From assembly GCA_020444075.1 (NCBI GenBank), contig JAHLLR010000042.1:1-44775 (forward strand): a stretch of 44,775 bases of DNA. The letters are read 5' to 3'. Shown in pieces: positions 1 to 7,862 of this stretch (the first letter of the stretch is position 1; every line of letters starts with the position of its first letter). A program made the translations under genes and the position numbers. The notes under the pieces are model-generated. The model worked only from the letters and a program-made list of their open reading frames with translations. It had not been told where the DNA came from and did no database searches. This DNA comes from Deltaproteobacteria bacterium. GTDB taxonomy: Bacteria > Desulfobacterota > Desulfobacteria > Desulfobacterales > Desulfosarcinaceae.

Positions 1-1
1 G

Positions 2-931
2 CTGGAAGATGAACTGAACACCACCAGGGAATACCTGCAGTCGACCATCGAAGAGCTGGAAACGTCGAATGAGGAGTACAAAGCCGCCAATGAAGAGCTG
101 CAGTCGGTCAACGAGGAACTGCAGAGCGCCAACGAAGAGCTGGAGACTTCGCGCGAAGAGCTTCAGTCCACCAATGAGGAACTGGTGACCGTCAACTCCG
201 AACACCAGCAGAAGATCGACGAACTGACTAAATCCAACAACGATATCAACAACCTTCTGGAAAGCACGGAGATCGCCTCGCTGTTTCTTGACCTCAACCT
301 GTGCGTGCGCCGTTTCACCCCGGCGGTGACCCGGATCATCAACCTTCGCCAGACGGACATCGGGCGTCCGGTCAGCGACATTACCACCCTGATAAAAACG
401 GTGAACATCCATGATCACGCCAAAACAGTCCTTGAACGGCTGGAACGCCAAAAGCTGGAGGTAAGGGATAAGAACGACCGGTGGTATGAGATGCGCATCA
501 TGCCCTATCGAACCATCGATAATGTCATCGACGGGGTGACCCTCGCTTTTATCGACATCACCGATCTGCGGCAGCTCCACCTGCTTCGGCGGATCACGGC
601 CGTGTTTGAAAATTCATCGGACGCCGTCACGGTGCAGGACTTCGACGGCAATATCCTGTCGTGGAACCGGACCGCGGAAAGGCTTTACGGATGGACGGAG
701 AAGGAAGCCACCCAGATGCACATCACCGAAATTACCCCGGAGAACCATCGCCATGATTACGCGGCGGTGGCCCGCCGGCTGCAGCGCGGCGAAACGGTGG
801 AGCCCTTTGAAATCACCCGGATCCCTAAATCCGGTGATCTTCTCACCGTCTGGCTGCACGTGTCGACCCTGGTGGACGAAAAAGGCCGGCCGGTCAAATT
901 CGCCACCTTTGAAAGACCGGTGATCCGATAA
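2..931 (+). CDS. CheB/CheR-PAS fusion sensor, C-terminal part (5' end outside window)
   Basis: The reading frame is open from base 2 to the TAA at 929-931, so this is the 3' part of a longer gene. The first 60 or so residues are a heptad-like coiled coil built on repeated NEELQS/NEELETS/REELQS units. In chemotaxis proteins that fuse CheB methylesterase and CheR methyltransferase domains, this segment is the linker leading to PAS domains. After it comes a PAS-like segment (LCVRRFTPAVTRI, then RWYEMRIMPYR) and a canonical PAS domain (FENSSDAVTVQDFDGNILSWN). The CheB and CheR parts are not in the window, so the family assignment rests on the linker and PAS order. Only 30 bases separate it from the histidine kinase that follows, which suggests a common signalling locus. 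Confidence 0.8.
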   Translation: MEDELNTTREYLQSTIEELETSNEEYKAANEELQSVNEELQSANEELETSREELQSTNEELVTVNSEHQQKIDELTKSNNDINNLLESTEIASLFLDLNLCVRRFTPAVTRIINLRQTDIGRPVSDITTLIKTVNIHDHAKTVLERLERQKLEVRDKNDRWYEMRIMPYRTIDNVIDGVTLAFIDITDLRQLHLLRRITAVFENSSDAVTVQDFDGNILSWNRTAERLYGWTEKEATQMHITEITPENHRHDYAAVARRLQRGETVEPFEITRIPKSGDLLTVWLHVSTLVDEKGRPVKFATFERPVIR

Positions 932-961
932 CCATCCAAAATACCCCACGGACCCATTGGT

Positions 962-2788
962 ATGGCAATGCAAAAAATCGGAGATAAACAGTGGGCGGAG
1001 CTGCGGCGCAAAGCTGAGATGCTGGTGGGCCTGCCATCCTCGACGATCGACCATCAGGTGGGACGTGAGATTACGCGCCTGATTCACGAGATTCAGGTCA
1101 ACCAGGCCGAGCTGGAGATGCAGAATGAGGAGCTGTCCAGAATCCGTGACACCGCCGAGGCGACCAGCCGCAAATACGAAACGCTTTATCGCAACTTTGC
1201 CAGCCTGTTCAACTTCGCCCCCATCGGCTATCTGATTATCGACCGGGACGGGGAGATCCATGAAATCAACCTTGCCGCTTCCATCTTGTTCGATGCCCCC
1301 CGGAGCACCCTGGTCGGGCAGTGCATCACCGCCTTCATCCACCGGGACGATCAGGATGGCTTTTATTATCAAAAACTGAACTGCCAGAAGCATCTGGAAA
1401 ATTCCATCTTTGAACTGAAAATGAAAAAAGCGGATGGCCGCCTGTTCGATGCCCAGTTGCAGATGCAATCCTTTTTCGAAGCCCACAGCGATGAACGGCG
1501 CTACACGATCTCCATCGTGGATATCAGCGAGCAGGTGCAGCTCTCCTCCAGCTATGCATTGCAGCAGAACGCACTCGAACTTTCCTGCCGCGCCACCACC
1601 ATGGCGGCCCTGCTGGAGGGGTATGTTCAACTGGTAAAATCCTATCTGCAGTGCGATGCGGTGGGCATCCGCCTCCGCGACGAGGCCGGCAACATCCCCT
1701 ACCAGGCCTATGACGGCTTCAGCCAGGCCTTTTATGAATCCGAAAGCCCCTTGTCCCTTCATACCGATCAGTGCATGTGCATCGCGGTGATCAAGGGTGC
1801 CACCGATCCCGGCCGGCCTTTTTTTACGAAAAATGGATCGTTTTTCATCAATGGAACCAGTCGGTTTCTGGCCACGCTGTCCCCTATGGACCTGGGTGCC
1901 ACCCGAAATGTGTGCAATGCCCACGGCTACGAATCCGTCGTTCTGGTTCCCATTGGCATTGGCGGCACCATCGACGGGTTGATCCATGCGGCCGACCATC
2001 GGGAGAACCGGTTTCCTCTCCGGCTGGTCGAAAACCTGGAAAATGCCGGTTCGCGGCTGGGCCTCGCGATTCAGCGGTTTCACCTGCAGAAACAGCTTGG
2101 CGATTCGATAGAGGCGCTCAACGATCTTTCCAGCCACCTGCTGACGGTTCAGGAAGATGAGCAGCGGCGCATTGCTCTGGAGCTACACGACGGATGCGGC
2201 CAGGACCTGAACGTGCTCAAGCTTCGCCTGAAAAGCATCCAGCACCGGCTGCCGGCCGATGCGGCCGATCTGAGTCAAGCGTGCGATGAACTGCTGGCTT
2301 TTTCCGACAAGATCATCGACGAGATTCGCAACATCGCCCACGGCCTGAAGCCGGCGGCATTGGAGACGCTTGGACTGAGCGCCGCCATCAGGCAGATGAT
2401 TCGTGAATATTCAACTTATGCAAAGGTTCAGGTGGAGGCGCAAATTGAATTGCTTGACCAGATCAAGGATTCAAAAGCTCAGATATGTCTGTTTCGCATT
2501 TTCCAGGAAGCGCTGACCAATGTCCACAAGCATGCCCGGGCCACATGGGTGGTCTTGGCTGCGAGCCGCGACAAAGACGCCATCCGGATCCGCATCGAGG
2601 ACAACGGCATCGGTTTTGATGCCCGGAAGGAGTTTTATCAGGCCAATGGCCGCATGGGAATGGGACTGTCCGCCCTGGCCCTGCGCTGCCGGATGATCGG
2701 TGCGGACCTGTCCGTCGACAGTGAGGCGGGCAAAGGCTGCCGGCTGGTCATCCGCGTTCCCTGCCCGAACCCGGAGGCCGTCCGATGA
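962..2788 (+). CDS. PAS-GAF sensor histidine kinase, HisKA_3 (NarX/LytS-like) type
   Basis: 608 residues with no clear transmembrane segment, so probably cytoplasmic. The order is an N-terminal helical segment, a PAS domain (about 78-195, FNFAPIGYLIIDRDGEIHEIN), a GAF domain (about 215-375), a HisKA_3 dimerisation domain with phospho-accepting His409 in ELHDGCGQ, and a HATPase_c domain (about 505-605) with an N box EALTNVHKHA and the G1 motif EDNGIGFD. The gene overlaps the downstream NarL-type regulator by four bases (ATGA), the usual arrangement for a cognate pair. The ligand of the GAF domain cannot be read from the sequence. The start lacks a strong ribosome binding site; Met3 (968) is an alternative. 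Confidence 0.92.
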   Translation: MAMQKIGDKQWAELRRKAEMLVGLPSSTIDHQVGREITRLIHEIQVNQAELEMQNEELSRIRDTAEATSRKYETLYRNFASLFNFAPIGYLIIDRDGEIHEINLAASILFDAPRSTLVGQCITAFIHRDDQDGFYYQKLNCQKHLENSIFELKMKKADGRLFDAQLQMQSFFEAHSDERRYTISIVDISEQVQLSSSYALQQNALELSCRATTMAALLEGYVQLVKSYLQCDAVGIRLRDEAGNIPYQAYDGFSQAFYESESPLSLHTDQCMCIAVIKGATDPGRPFFTKNGSFFINGTSRFLATLSPMDLGATRNVCNAHGYESVVLVPIGIGGTIDGLIHAADHRENRFPLRLVENLENAGSRLGLAIQRFHLQKQLGDSIEALNDLSSHLLTVQEDEQRRIALELHDGCGQDLNVLKLRLKSIQHRLPADAADLSQACDELLAFSDKIIDEIRNIAHGLKPAALETLGLSAAIRQMIREYSTYAKVQVEAQIELLDQIKDSKAQICLFRIFQEALTNVHKHARATWVVLAASRDKDAIRIRIEDNGIGFDARKEFYQANGRMGMGLSALALRCRMIGADLSVDSEAGKGCRLVIRVPCPNPEAVR

Positions 2789-3441
2789 CAGATTACCGCA
2801 TCATTCTTGCCGACGATCACGTGATGATGCGGGAAGGCATCAAAACCATGATCGATGCGGTGCCCGGGCTTGCCGTGACCGGTGAAACCGGAGACGGCCT
2901 GAAGCTTCTGAAATTGCTCAAAAAATCACTGCCCGACATGGTGATTCTGGATATCTCCATGCCCGGGCTGCGGGGCCTCGAAGCGGCCCGCGAAATTCAC
3001 TCCCTGTACCCGGGCGTCCATGTGCTCATGCTCAGCATGCATAAAAGCGAGGAATTCCTTTCCATGGCCTTGGCGGCCGGCGCCAAGGGCTATCTGCTGA
3101 AAGAGGATTCGGGGGATGAACTGCTCCAGGCCATCGACCGGATCCGCAACGGGGAAACCTACCTGTCCAGAAAGTTGGCCAGCGCATTTCCCTCGGCCAT
3201 TATTTCCATCTGCCAGGGCACGCATAACGCCGGCCCGGACCCCCTCACCCCCCGCGAGCGCCAGGTGCTGCAGATGATCGCCGAGGGCAATACCGACCGG
3301 CAGATCAGTGATCAGCTGTGCATCAGCGTTCGCACGGTCCACCGCCACCACGCCAATATCCGCTCCAAACTCAACCTCAAGGGTACGGCAGCTCTGGTGC
3401 GATACGCCATCGCCCAAGGATACACCCCCAACCATTCCTGA
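2785..3441 (+). CDS. NarL/FixJ-family response regulator
   Basis: 218 residues. The receiver domain has the acidic pair Asp10-Asp11, phospho-acceptor Asp56 in VILDISMPG and the conserved Lys in YLLKED. The C-terminal LuxR-type helix-turn-helix is complete (LTPRERQVLQMIAEGNTDRQ, then ISVRTVHRH). Its start codon overlaps the stop of the HisKA_3 kinase, which fits translational coupling and a kinase-regulator pair acting on transcription. Target genes cannot be read from the window. Confidence 0.95.
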   Translation: MTDYRIILADDHVMMREGIKTMIDAVPGLAVTGETGDGLKLLKLLKKSLPDMVILDISMPGLRGLEAAREIHSLYPGVHVLMLSMHKSEEFLSMALAAGAKGYLLKEDSGDELLQAIDRIRNGETYLSRKLASAFPSAIISICQGTHNAGPDPLTPRERQVLQMIAEGNTDRQISDQLCISVRTVHRHHANIRSKLNLKGTAALVRYAIAQGYTPNHS

Positions 3442-3632
3442 CCCCCCGAACCGCCTCCGCCATAGGCAAAATTACCTATACGCCATCCGGTAATTGGGCA
3501 GTTGTGCGAATTGTTTCTGCCGCACCGGCTGCAGTATAAAGAAACTGAAAGAATCTGTGCCTGCCCCGACGCTGTTTCCCCCCTGTCCGTAAGATTCTTT
3601 ATGCCCGAAACCGACGGAAAAGGAGACGCCGC

Positions 3633-4148
3633 ATGGCAACGATGATCGCAAACCGATCGGAACCCTCGCTCGACGGCCGGTTTCCCGCCTCGCCCGCCGG
3701 TCTTCACCCATCGCCGGAAGATCAGCCGGCGCCGCCGGCTGGCGGGTTGAGGCTTGATTCCGGGGCCAGCCGGATCCTGATCGTTGACGACGATCCGGCC
3801 GTGCTGGAACTCGTGTCTAAAATGGCGGCGCGTCTGGGCTATCATCCTACTGTTGCCGAAGACGGGGTGGACGCGCTCTATTACCTGACCCGGAACCGCT
3901 ACGACCTGGTCCTGACCGACTACGAGATGCCCTTCATCGATGGCTACCAGCTGGCCGATCAGATCAAGGAAAGGCATTTCGGGACCCGGGTCATCGTCAT
4001 GACCGGCAGCTGCGATCCCGATGTCCTGGATATGCTCGACGGTTGCGGTATCGTGGACGGGGTGCTGTTGAAGCCCTTTAACCTGAACACCTTGAAAGAA
4101 AAAATCGAGCGGGTGAGCCCCTCATATCCCGGGAAATGGGGGGCCTGA
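3633..4148 (+). CDS. CheY-like receiver-only response regulator
   Basis: 171 residues preceded by a good ribosome binding site (AAAGGAG). A Pro/Ala/Gly-rich, probably disordered extension of about 45 residues precedes a single receiver domain with acidic residues at 52-54, phospho-acceptor Asp96 (LVLTDYEMPF) and the conserved Lys in LLKPFN. No output domain follows, so it must act through protein contacts or a phosphorelay. It stands alone, about 190 bases after the NarL-type regulator, and may belong to the upstream kinase or the CheB/CheR-PAS sensor. Confidence 0.9.
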   Translation: MATMIANRSEPSLDGRFPASPAGLHPSPEDQPAPPAGGLRLDSGASRILIVDDDPAVLELVSKMAARLGYHPTVAEDGVDALYYLTRNRYDLVLTDYEMPFIDGYQLADQIKERHFGTRVIVMTGSCDPDVLDMLDGCGIVDGVLLKPFNLNTLKEKIERVSPSYPGKWGA

Positions 4149-4301
4149 TTTCGGTGATACACCCGCTCATGCCGTTGCATGCAGGGTCTGGGTGTCCACG
4201 CTTTCCAACCTGTAAAAAATGCCAACACCCACCGGGGGTTGCCGTCGGGAAGGGCGACCCGATAGTGTAATGAAATTAGTTGGATAGCGGTTTCTAAACC
4301 T

Positions 4302-4317
4302 CGGCATGTATTTTGCT
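4302..4317 (+). promoter_or_regulatory. Candidate sigma-54 (-24/-12) promoter upstream of the STAS gene
   Basis: CGGCATGTATTTTGCT has the GG-N10-GC spacing of RpoN promoters and matches the -12 TTGCT box well; the -24 box is CGGCAT rather than TGGCAC. A transcript would begin near 4328, about 45 bases before the start at 4374. The match is by eye and has not been scored. Confidence 0.4.
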
Positions 4318-4373
4318 GACCGTTTCGATGAGGATGATCGCAAGCGGATGACCGGATGGATGGAGGAGAACCT

Positions 4374-4652
4374 ATGGCCAGGAATTTTCGTGTCCATGCC
4401 AAAGAAGCCGGCGATCAATCGCTGGCCTTGCAGCTGTTCGGCGATTTTGATGCATCATCGGCGTGCGAACTGATCAATCTGCTGGATGAAACCCTTAAAC
4501 CGTCCCGCAAGGTGGCCATCGACATGGACGGATTGAAAACGATCAATGCGTTCGGTCTCGATGTCTTTCTTCCGCGAATGTCCAGGCTGAACAGCACCGT
4601 GGCGGATATCGAGGTGACCGGACGGTTCAGCGGGGTCTTTCGGGAAGAGTGA
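4374..4652 (+). CDS. Small STAS-like (anti-anti-sigma factor type) protein
   Basis: 92 residues from the ATG that follows GGAGGAG at good spacing; an in-frame ATG at 4356 lies upstream of that site and is less likely. The pattern of a beta strand, GDFDASSACELINLLDETL, then KVAIDMDGLKTINAFGLDVF matches STAS domains such as SpoIIAA. At the usual phosphoserine site (DSSG in SpoIIAA) this protein reads NAFG, so the classic switch serine is missing. It lies behind a candidate sigma-54 promoter at the head of the glycogen and stress block. No partner anti-sigma factor gene is visible nearby. Confidence 0.65.
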   Translation: MARNFRVHAKEAGDQSLALQLFGDFDASSACELINLLDETLKPSRKVAIDMDGLKTINAFGLDVFLPRMSRLNSTVADIEVTGRFSGVFREE

Positions 4653-4762
4653 GCGGTCCGGATGGCTTTTGGGGGCCTTCTCACCGGGAACACGCCGTAT
4701 CCGCGTGTAGAAGAGAAACGCTAATCATCAGGTGGGGTGGGATTCAGCAAACGGAGGTAACC

Positions 4763-5071
4763 ATGGGCATCCGCAAACAGTTTCTGAAGAGTAAACCGGT
4801 GTGCAAAGTCACTTTCAAGATTCCGGAAAAAGAGGGGAATGGGCCGACCATGGCGCATGTGGTGGGTGAGTTCAACGACTGGTCCACCACGGCGACACCC
4901 ATGAAACGATCGAAAAACGGTGCGTTCAGCGCCACCGTGGAGCTGGAAAAAGGCCGGTCCTACCAGTTCCGCTACCTCTTGGGACAAACCCACTGGGAAA
5001 ACGATCCCGATGCCGACGACTATCTGCCGACCCCTTTTGGAGACAGCCACAATTCGGTGATCAGCCTGTAG
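4763..5071 (+). CDS. Stand-alone CBM48/AMPK-beta-type glycogen-binding protein
   Basis: 102 residues starting at the ATG after ACGGAGGT; the open frame extends further upstream but has no ribosome binding site there. The sequence shows the carbohydrate-binding module 48 fold seen at the N terminus of branching enzymes and in AMPK beta: VVGEFNDWST, a central KRSKNGAFSATVEL strand pair, YQFRYLL, and WENDPDADDYLPTPFG. There is no catalytic domain. With glycogen synthase and alpha-glucan phosphorylase downstream, it probably binds alpha-glucan as a targeting or regulatory factor. Confidence 0.8.
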   Translation: MGIRKQFLKSKPVCKVTFKIPEKEGNGPTMAHVVGEFNDWSTTATPMKRSKNGAFSATVELEKGRSYQFRYLLGQTHWENDPDADDYLPTPFGDSHNSVISL

Positions 5072-5293
5072 GGTCCTTGCTCGTCTCTCCCCTTCACCGC
5101 GCGCTTCCTGTACCTGCCCAGGAGCCAACCGCCGTATTCGTCGCGATCGGATCGACACCTTTTCTCAAGGGCACCGGGCGAAGGCGACGCCTGAATGAAG
5201 GAAGGGCCGCGGGGGCTGGAAATGAAACGACGATCGACGGTGCAGGTGGACTTTTTCCCAAACCCTATCAACTGCTCGAAAGGAGACAACGCC

Positions 5294-5755
5294 ATGTTTG
5301 ATTTAATGCCCCATCGAAGACGATCCGGCAGGGAACTGGTCAGTTTCAGAGATGAAATGGATAATCTGTTCAACCGCTTCTTTGACATGGATGTGCCGAT
5401 CTCCCGACGTTTTTTCGGTGACGGGGAATGGGCGCCGCGCCTGGATGTGATCGAAGGCAAGGGTGAAATCACGGTCAAGGCGGAGATCCCGGGCTGCGAG
5501 GCCAAGGACATCGATGTGAAGCTGGATGGCCGGATCCTGACGATCAGTGGTGAGAAGAAACAGGAGAAGGAAGAGAAGGATGAAAATTTTCACCGTGTGG
5601 AAAGAACTTACGGCAGCTTCAGCCGCAGGGTGGAACTGCCCGGGGAGGTCGATCCGGAAGCGATCGACGCGACCTACAAAAAAGGGGTGCTGAAACTGGT
5701 CTTTAAAAAGACCCAGGCGACCGAGGCTAAAAAAATCCAGATCAAAACCGGTTAG
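5294..5755 (+). CDS. Hsp20/alpha-crystallin small heat shock protein
   Basis: 153 residues, starting at the ATG that follows AAAGGAG with good spacing. The N terminus (LVSFRDEMDNLFNRFFD) and the alpha-crystallin domain (about 45-140, PRLDVIEGKGEITVKAEIPG, then ERTYGSFSRRVELP and YKKGVLKLVF) are typical of bacterial class A small heat shock proteins acting as ATP-independent holdases in the cytoplasm. No HrcA/CIRCE or sigma-32 promoter was recognised in the 220 bases upstream. The stop codon lies inside an inverted repeat that may terminate transcription. Confidence 0.95.
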   Translation: MFDLMPHRRRSGRELVSFRDEMDNLFNRFFDMDVPISRRFFGDGEWAPRLDVIEGKGEITVKAEIPGCEAKDIDVKLDGRILTISGEKKQEKEEKDENFHRVERTYGSFSRRVELPGEVDPEAIDATYKKGVLKLVFKKTQATEAKKIQIKTG

Positions 5756-5774
5756 CCATTTTCTAACCGGTTTT
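5744..5774 (+). terminator. Inverted repeat at the end of the hsp20 gene, terminator-like
   Basis: AAAACCGGTTAG (5744-5755) and CTAACCGGTTTT (5763-5774) are a perfect 12-base inverted repeat around a 7-base loop. The left arm contains the hsp20 stop codon, and the right arm ends in four T. The stem is only moderately GC-rich, so termination may be partial. Confidence 0.55.
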
Positions 5775-5776
5775 CG

Positions 5777-5832
5777 TGCAGCACGCCGGCGTTGCATCCT
5801 TTTTAACGGGAAGGGGTGTACGGCGTGCTGCA
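5777..5832. repeat. Second perfect inverted repeat downstream of hsp20
   Basis: TGCAGCACGCCG (5777-5788) pairs perfectly with CGGCGTGCTGCA (5821-5832) across a 32-base loop. It directly follows the terminator-like repeat and lies upstream of the PilZ gene. No T-run follows, so it is not a standard terminator; it could be an RNA stability element or a protein-binding site. Confidence 0.6.
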
Positions 5833-5875
5833 TAGACACCAGGATGCAGAGGGCGGGATCCGTCCCGGATGAAAA

Positions 5876-6217
5876 ATGAAAAAACCACCGGAGGAAAAAA
5901 AGAGAAAACGAGGGGCGCCGCGCAGTCCCACGGAAGCCGCCATTACCTGCCGGCCGTATACCAGCAGCGGGGCCGTTCATCTATCGGATGGCGTCATGCG
6001 CAATTTTTCAAGCGACGGATCCTATATCGAAACCTCCCACGAATTCAAATCCGGAACCATCCTCATCGTGCGGATGCTCTTCTATCCCCCCCCGGCGTCA
6101 ACCGTAAATGAAGAATCGCGGCCGCGCACCATCTGCCTGGCGGAAGTCAAATGGCGGCAGAAACTGGCGGACGAAAACGCTGTTCGCTTCGGCATGGGGC
6201 TGAGATATCTCGATTAG
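5876..6217 (+). CDS. PilZ domain protein (putative c-di-GMP effector)
   Basis: 113 residues. A basic N terminus carries RGAPR (Arg12-x3-Arg16), followed by NFSSDG (Asn43-x-Ser45-x2-Gly48). These are the two c-di-GMP-contacting motifs of PilZ domains (RxxxR and [DN]xSxxG) at the usual distance. The rest, with GTILIVRM, AEVKWRQ and a final FGMGLRYLD, fits the PilZ barrel. The ribosome binding site is weak. It sits between the hsp20 gene and the glycogen synthase, so c-di-GMP control of storage metabolism is possible but only inferred. Confidence 0.75.
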   Translation: MKKPPEEKKRKRGAPRSPTEAAITCRPYTSSGAVHLSDGVMRNFSSDGSYIETSHEFKSGTILIVRMLFYPPPASTVNEESRPRTICLAEVKWRQKLADENAVRFGMGLRYLD

Positions 6218-6240
6218 CAGGCTGCCCAACGGAGAAAGGC

Positions 6241-7797
6241 ATGACATCCCACCGTCACCATCCACGAATTCTGGTGGTCACCCCGGAAGTGACCTCCGTG
6301 CCGCAGGGCATGGGGCCGCCTTCCCGGTCCATCTCCGCCCGGGCCGGTGGTCTCGGTGACATCTGTGCTGCCCAGATCCATGCCCTCTACGAGCGTGGCG
6401 TCGATGTTCACCTGGCAATACCCAACTATCGGAATGTATTTAAAATAAACGCCAACCGCATGCCGGAGGTCGATATCCGCAGCCGCCGGCACGAAATGCC
6501 CGACAGTCGCATCCATCTGGCCCAGGACCGATCATTCTACTACCATCCCAAGCTGTTTTCGAACACCGACCGGGAAAATATCCGCATTTCCCTGGCATTT
6601 CAGCGCGAAGTGATCAACCGCATCATCCCCGAAGTCCAACCGGACCTGATCCACTGCTACGACTGGATGACGGGGCTGATCCCGGCCATGGCCCGCCGCA
6701 ACGGCATCGCCTGCCTGTTTACCCTGTACCGCCTGGATTCACCCCGGCTGCTCCTGTCGACCATCGAAGAGCGCGGCATCGATGCAGCCTCATTCTGGCA
6801 GCATTGCTACTATTGCCGAATGCCCGTCAATTACCAGGAAACCAGGAGCACCAACCCTCTGGACATGCTGACCAGCGGGGTGTTTGCCTCCGGCCTGACC
6901 GTCACCCTGAGCCAGACCTTTATAAATGCGTGTGCCGATGCCCAATGCCAATTGGGCGGACCCTTGCTGAAGGCGGAACTGCAGCACAAGTTGCGGAGCG
7001 GTAACCTTTGTGCCGTGGCCCCGGCCCTGGATCCTTCCTTCAATCCGGCCATCGACCGGGTGCTGGCACGGACCTACGGACCGGATACCCACTACGCGGG
7101 TAAACTGTTCAACAAACTCCAGCTTCAGGAAACACTGAACCTGCACATGGATTCGACGGCGCCGGTGTGTTTCTGGCCCACGCGACTGGACGGCAGCCGG
7201 CCCGGATGCCGGCTGATGGCCGACACCCTGGCCGTCATTCTGGACCGCTACCGCGAACAACGGCTGCAGGTGGTCTTTGTTGCCGACGGCGATTGCCAAG
7301 CGCAGGTGTGCGCAATGATCGACCGGCTGCATGCCGCGGACCGTGCGGCCGTGTGCGATTTTGACGCCCGACGCTACCGGCTGGCCTATGCCGGTGCGGA
7401 TTTTGTGCTCATGCCGCTGTACCTGGATCCCTGCGCACTGCCCTGCAGGATCGGCCAGCGATACGGCACCCTGCCCATTGCCTTCAATGCGGGCGCCATC
7501 CGCGATTGCGTGACGCATCTGGATGTCGAATCCAACCGTGGCACCGGGTTCCTGTTCGAGCATTTCGATGCCAGCGGTTTCCTGTGGGCGATCGATCAGG
7601 CCATGGCTTTTTACGGTCGCCCCCGCGACACCCGATCATCGCAGGTGCAAAGAATCATGACCGACAGCCTGGCGCGGTTCGACGCCGGGGAAACTGCGCG
7701 TCACAGCATCGGGCTTTATGCGCGTGTCCTTGGCTGCCAACCGGCGCATCTGACCGCCGATTCCGAGCTGTCGGCCGACGTACAGATAGCGGCCTGA
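6241..7797 (+). CDS. glgA: Divergent glycogen/starch synthase (GT5-like)
   Basis: 518 residues starting after GGAGAAAGGC; the frame is open further upstream but overlaps the PilZ gene. The two-domain GT5 layout is clear: PRILVVTPEV and ARAGGLGDI at the start, CYDWMTGLIP, then the C-terminal nucleotide-sugar domain with LDPCALPCRIGQRYGTLPI. Relative to E. coli GlgA several catalytic positions differ. The ADP-glucose lysine of KTGGL is Arg34. The HN of HNLAYQG is replaced (TLYRLDS, Tyr163). The lysine of SRLxxQKG is Arg320, although Arg315 is kept. The Glu of EPCGL is Asp396. The family is clear, but activity or donor specificity could differ. The phosphorylase gene follows within 65 bases, so it belongs to glycogen metabolism. 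Confidence 0.75.
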   Translation: MTSHRHHPRILVVTPEVTSVPQGMGPPSRSISARAGGLGDICAAQIHALYERGVDVHLAIPNYRNVFKINANRMPEVDIRSRRHEMPDSRIHLAQDRSFYYHPKLFSNTDRENIRISLAFQREVINRIIPEVQPDLIHCYDWMTGLIPAMARRNGIACLFTLYRLDSPRLLLSTIEERGIDAASFWQHCYYCRMPVNYQETRSTNPLDMLTSGVFASGLTVTLSQTFINACADAQCQLGGPLLKAELQHKLRSGNLCAVAPALDPSFNPAIDRVLARTYGPDTHYAGKLFNKLQLQETLNLHMDSTAPVCFWPTRLDGSRPGCRLMADTLAVILDRYREQRLQVVFVADGDCQAQVCAMIDRLHAADRAAVCDFDARRYRLAYAGADFVLMPLYLDPCALPCRIGQRYGTLPIAFNAGAIRDCVTHLDVESNRGTGFLFEHFDASGFLWAIDQAMAFYGRPRDTRSSQVQRIMTDSLARFDAGETARHSIGLYARVLGCQPAHLTADSELSADVQIAA

Positions 7798-7862
7798 TGC
7801 CGGTTCCCCTCGCCCTGTCCTCTTTACGCTGCTCTTAACCGCCCCGCCGGAAGGAGGTACCC

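Noticed and set aside
614-2137. 507-residue open frame on the - strand
   Set aside because: It lies antisense to the PAS sensor and histidine kinase genes, has no recognisable domain, and is a by-product of GC-rich codon use.
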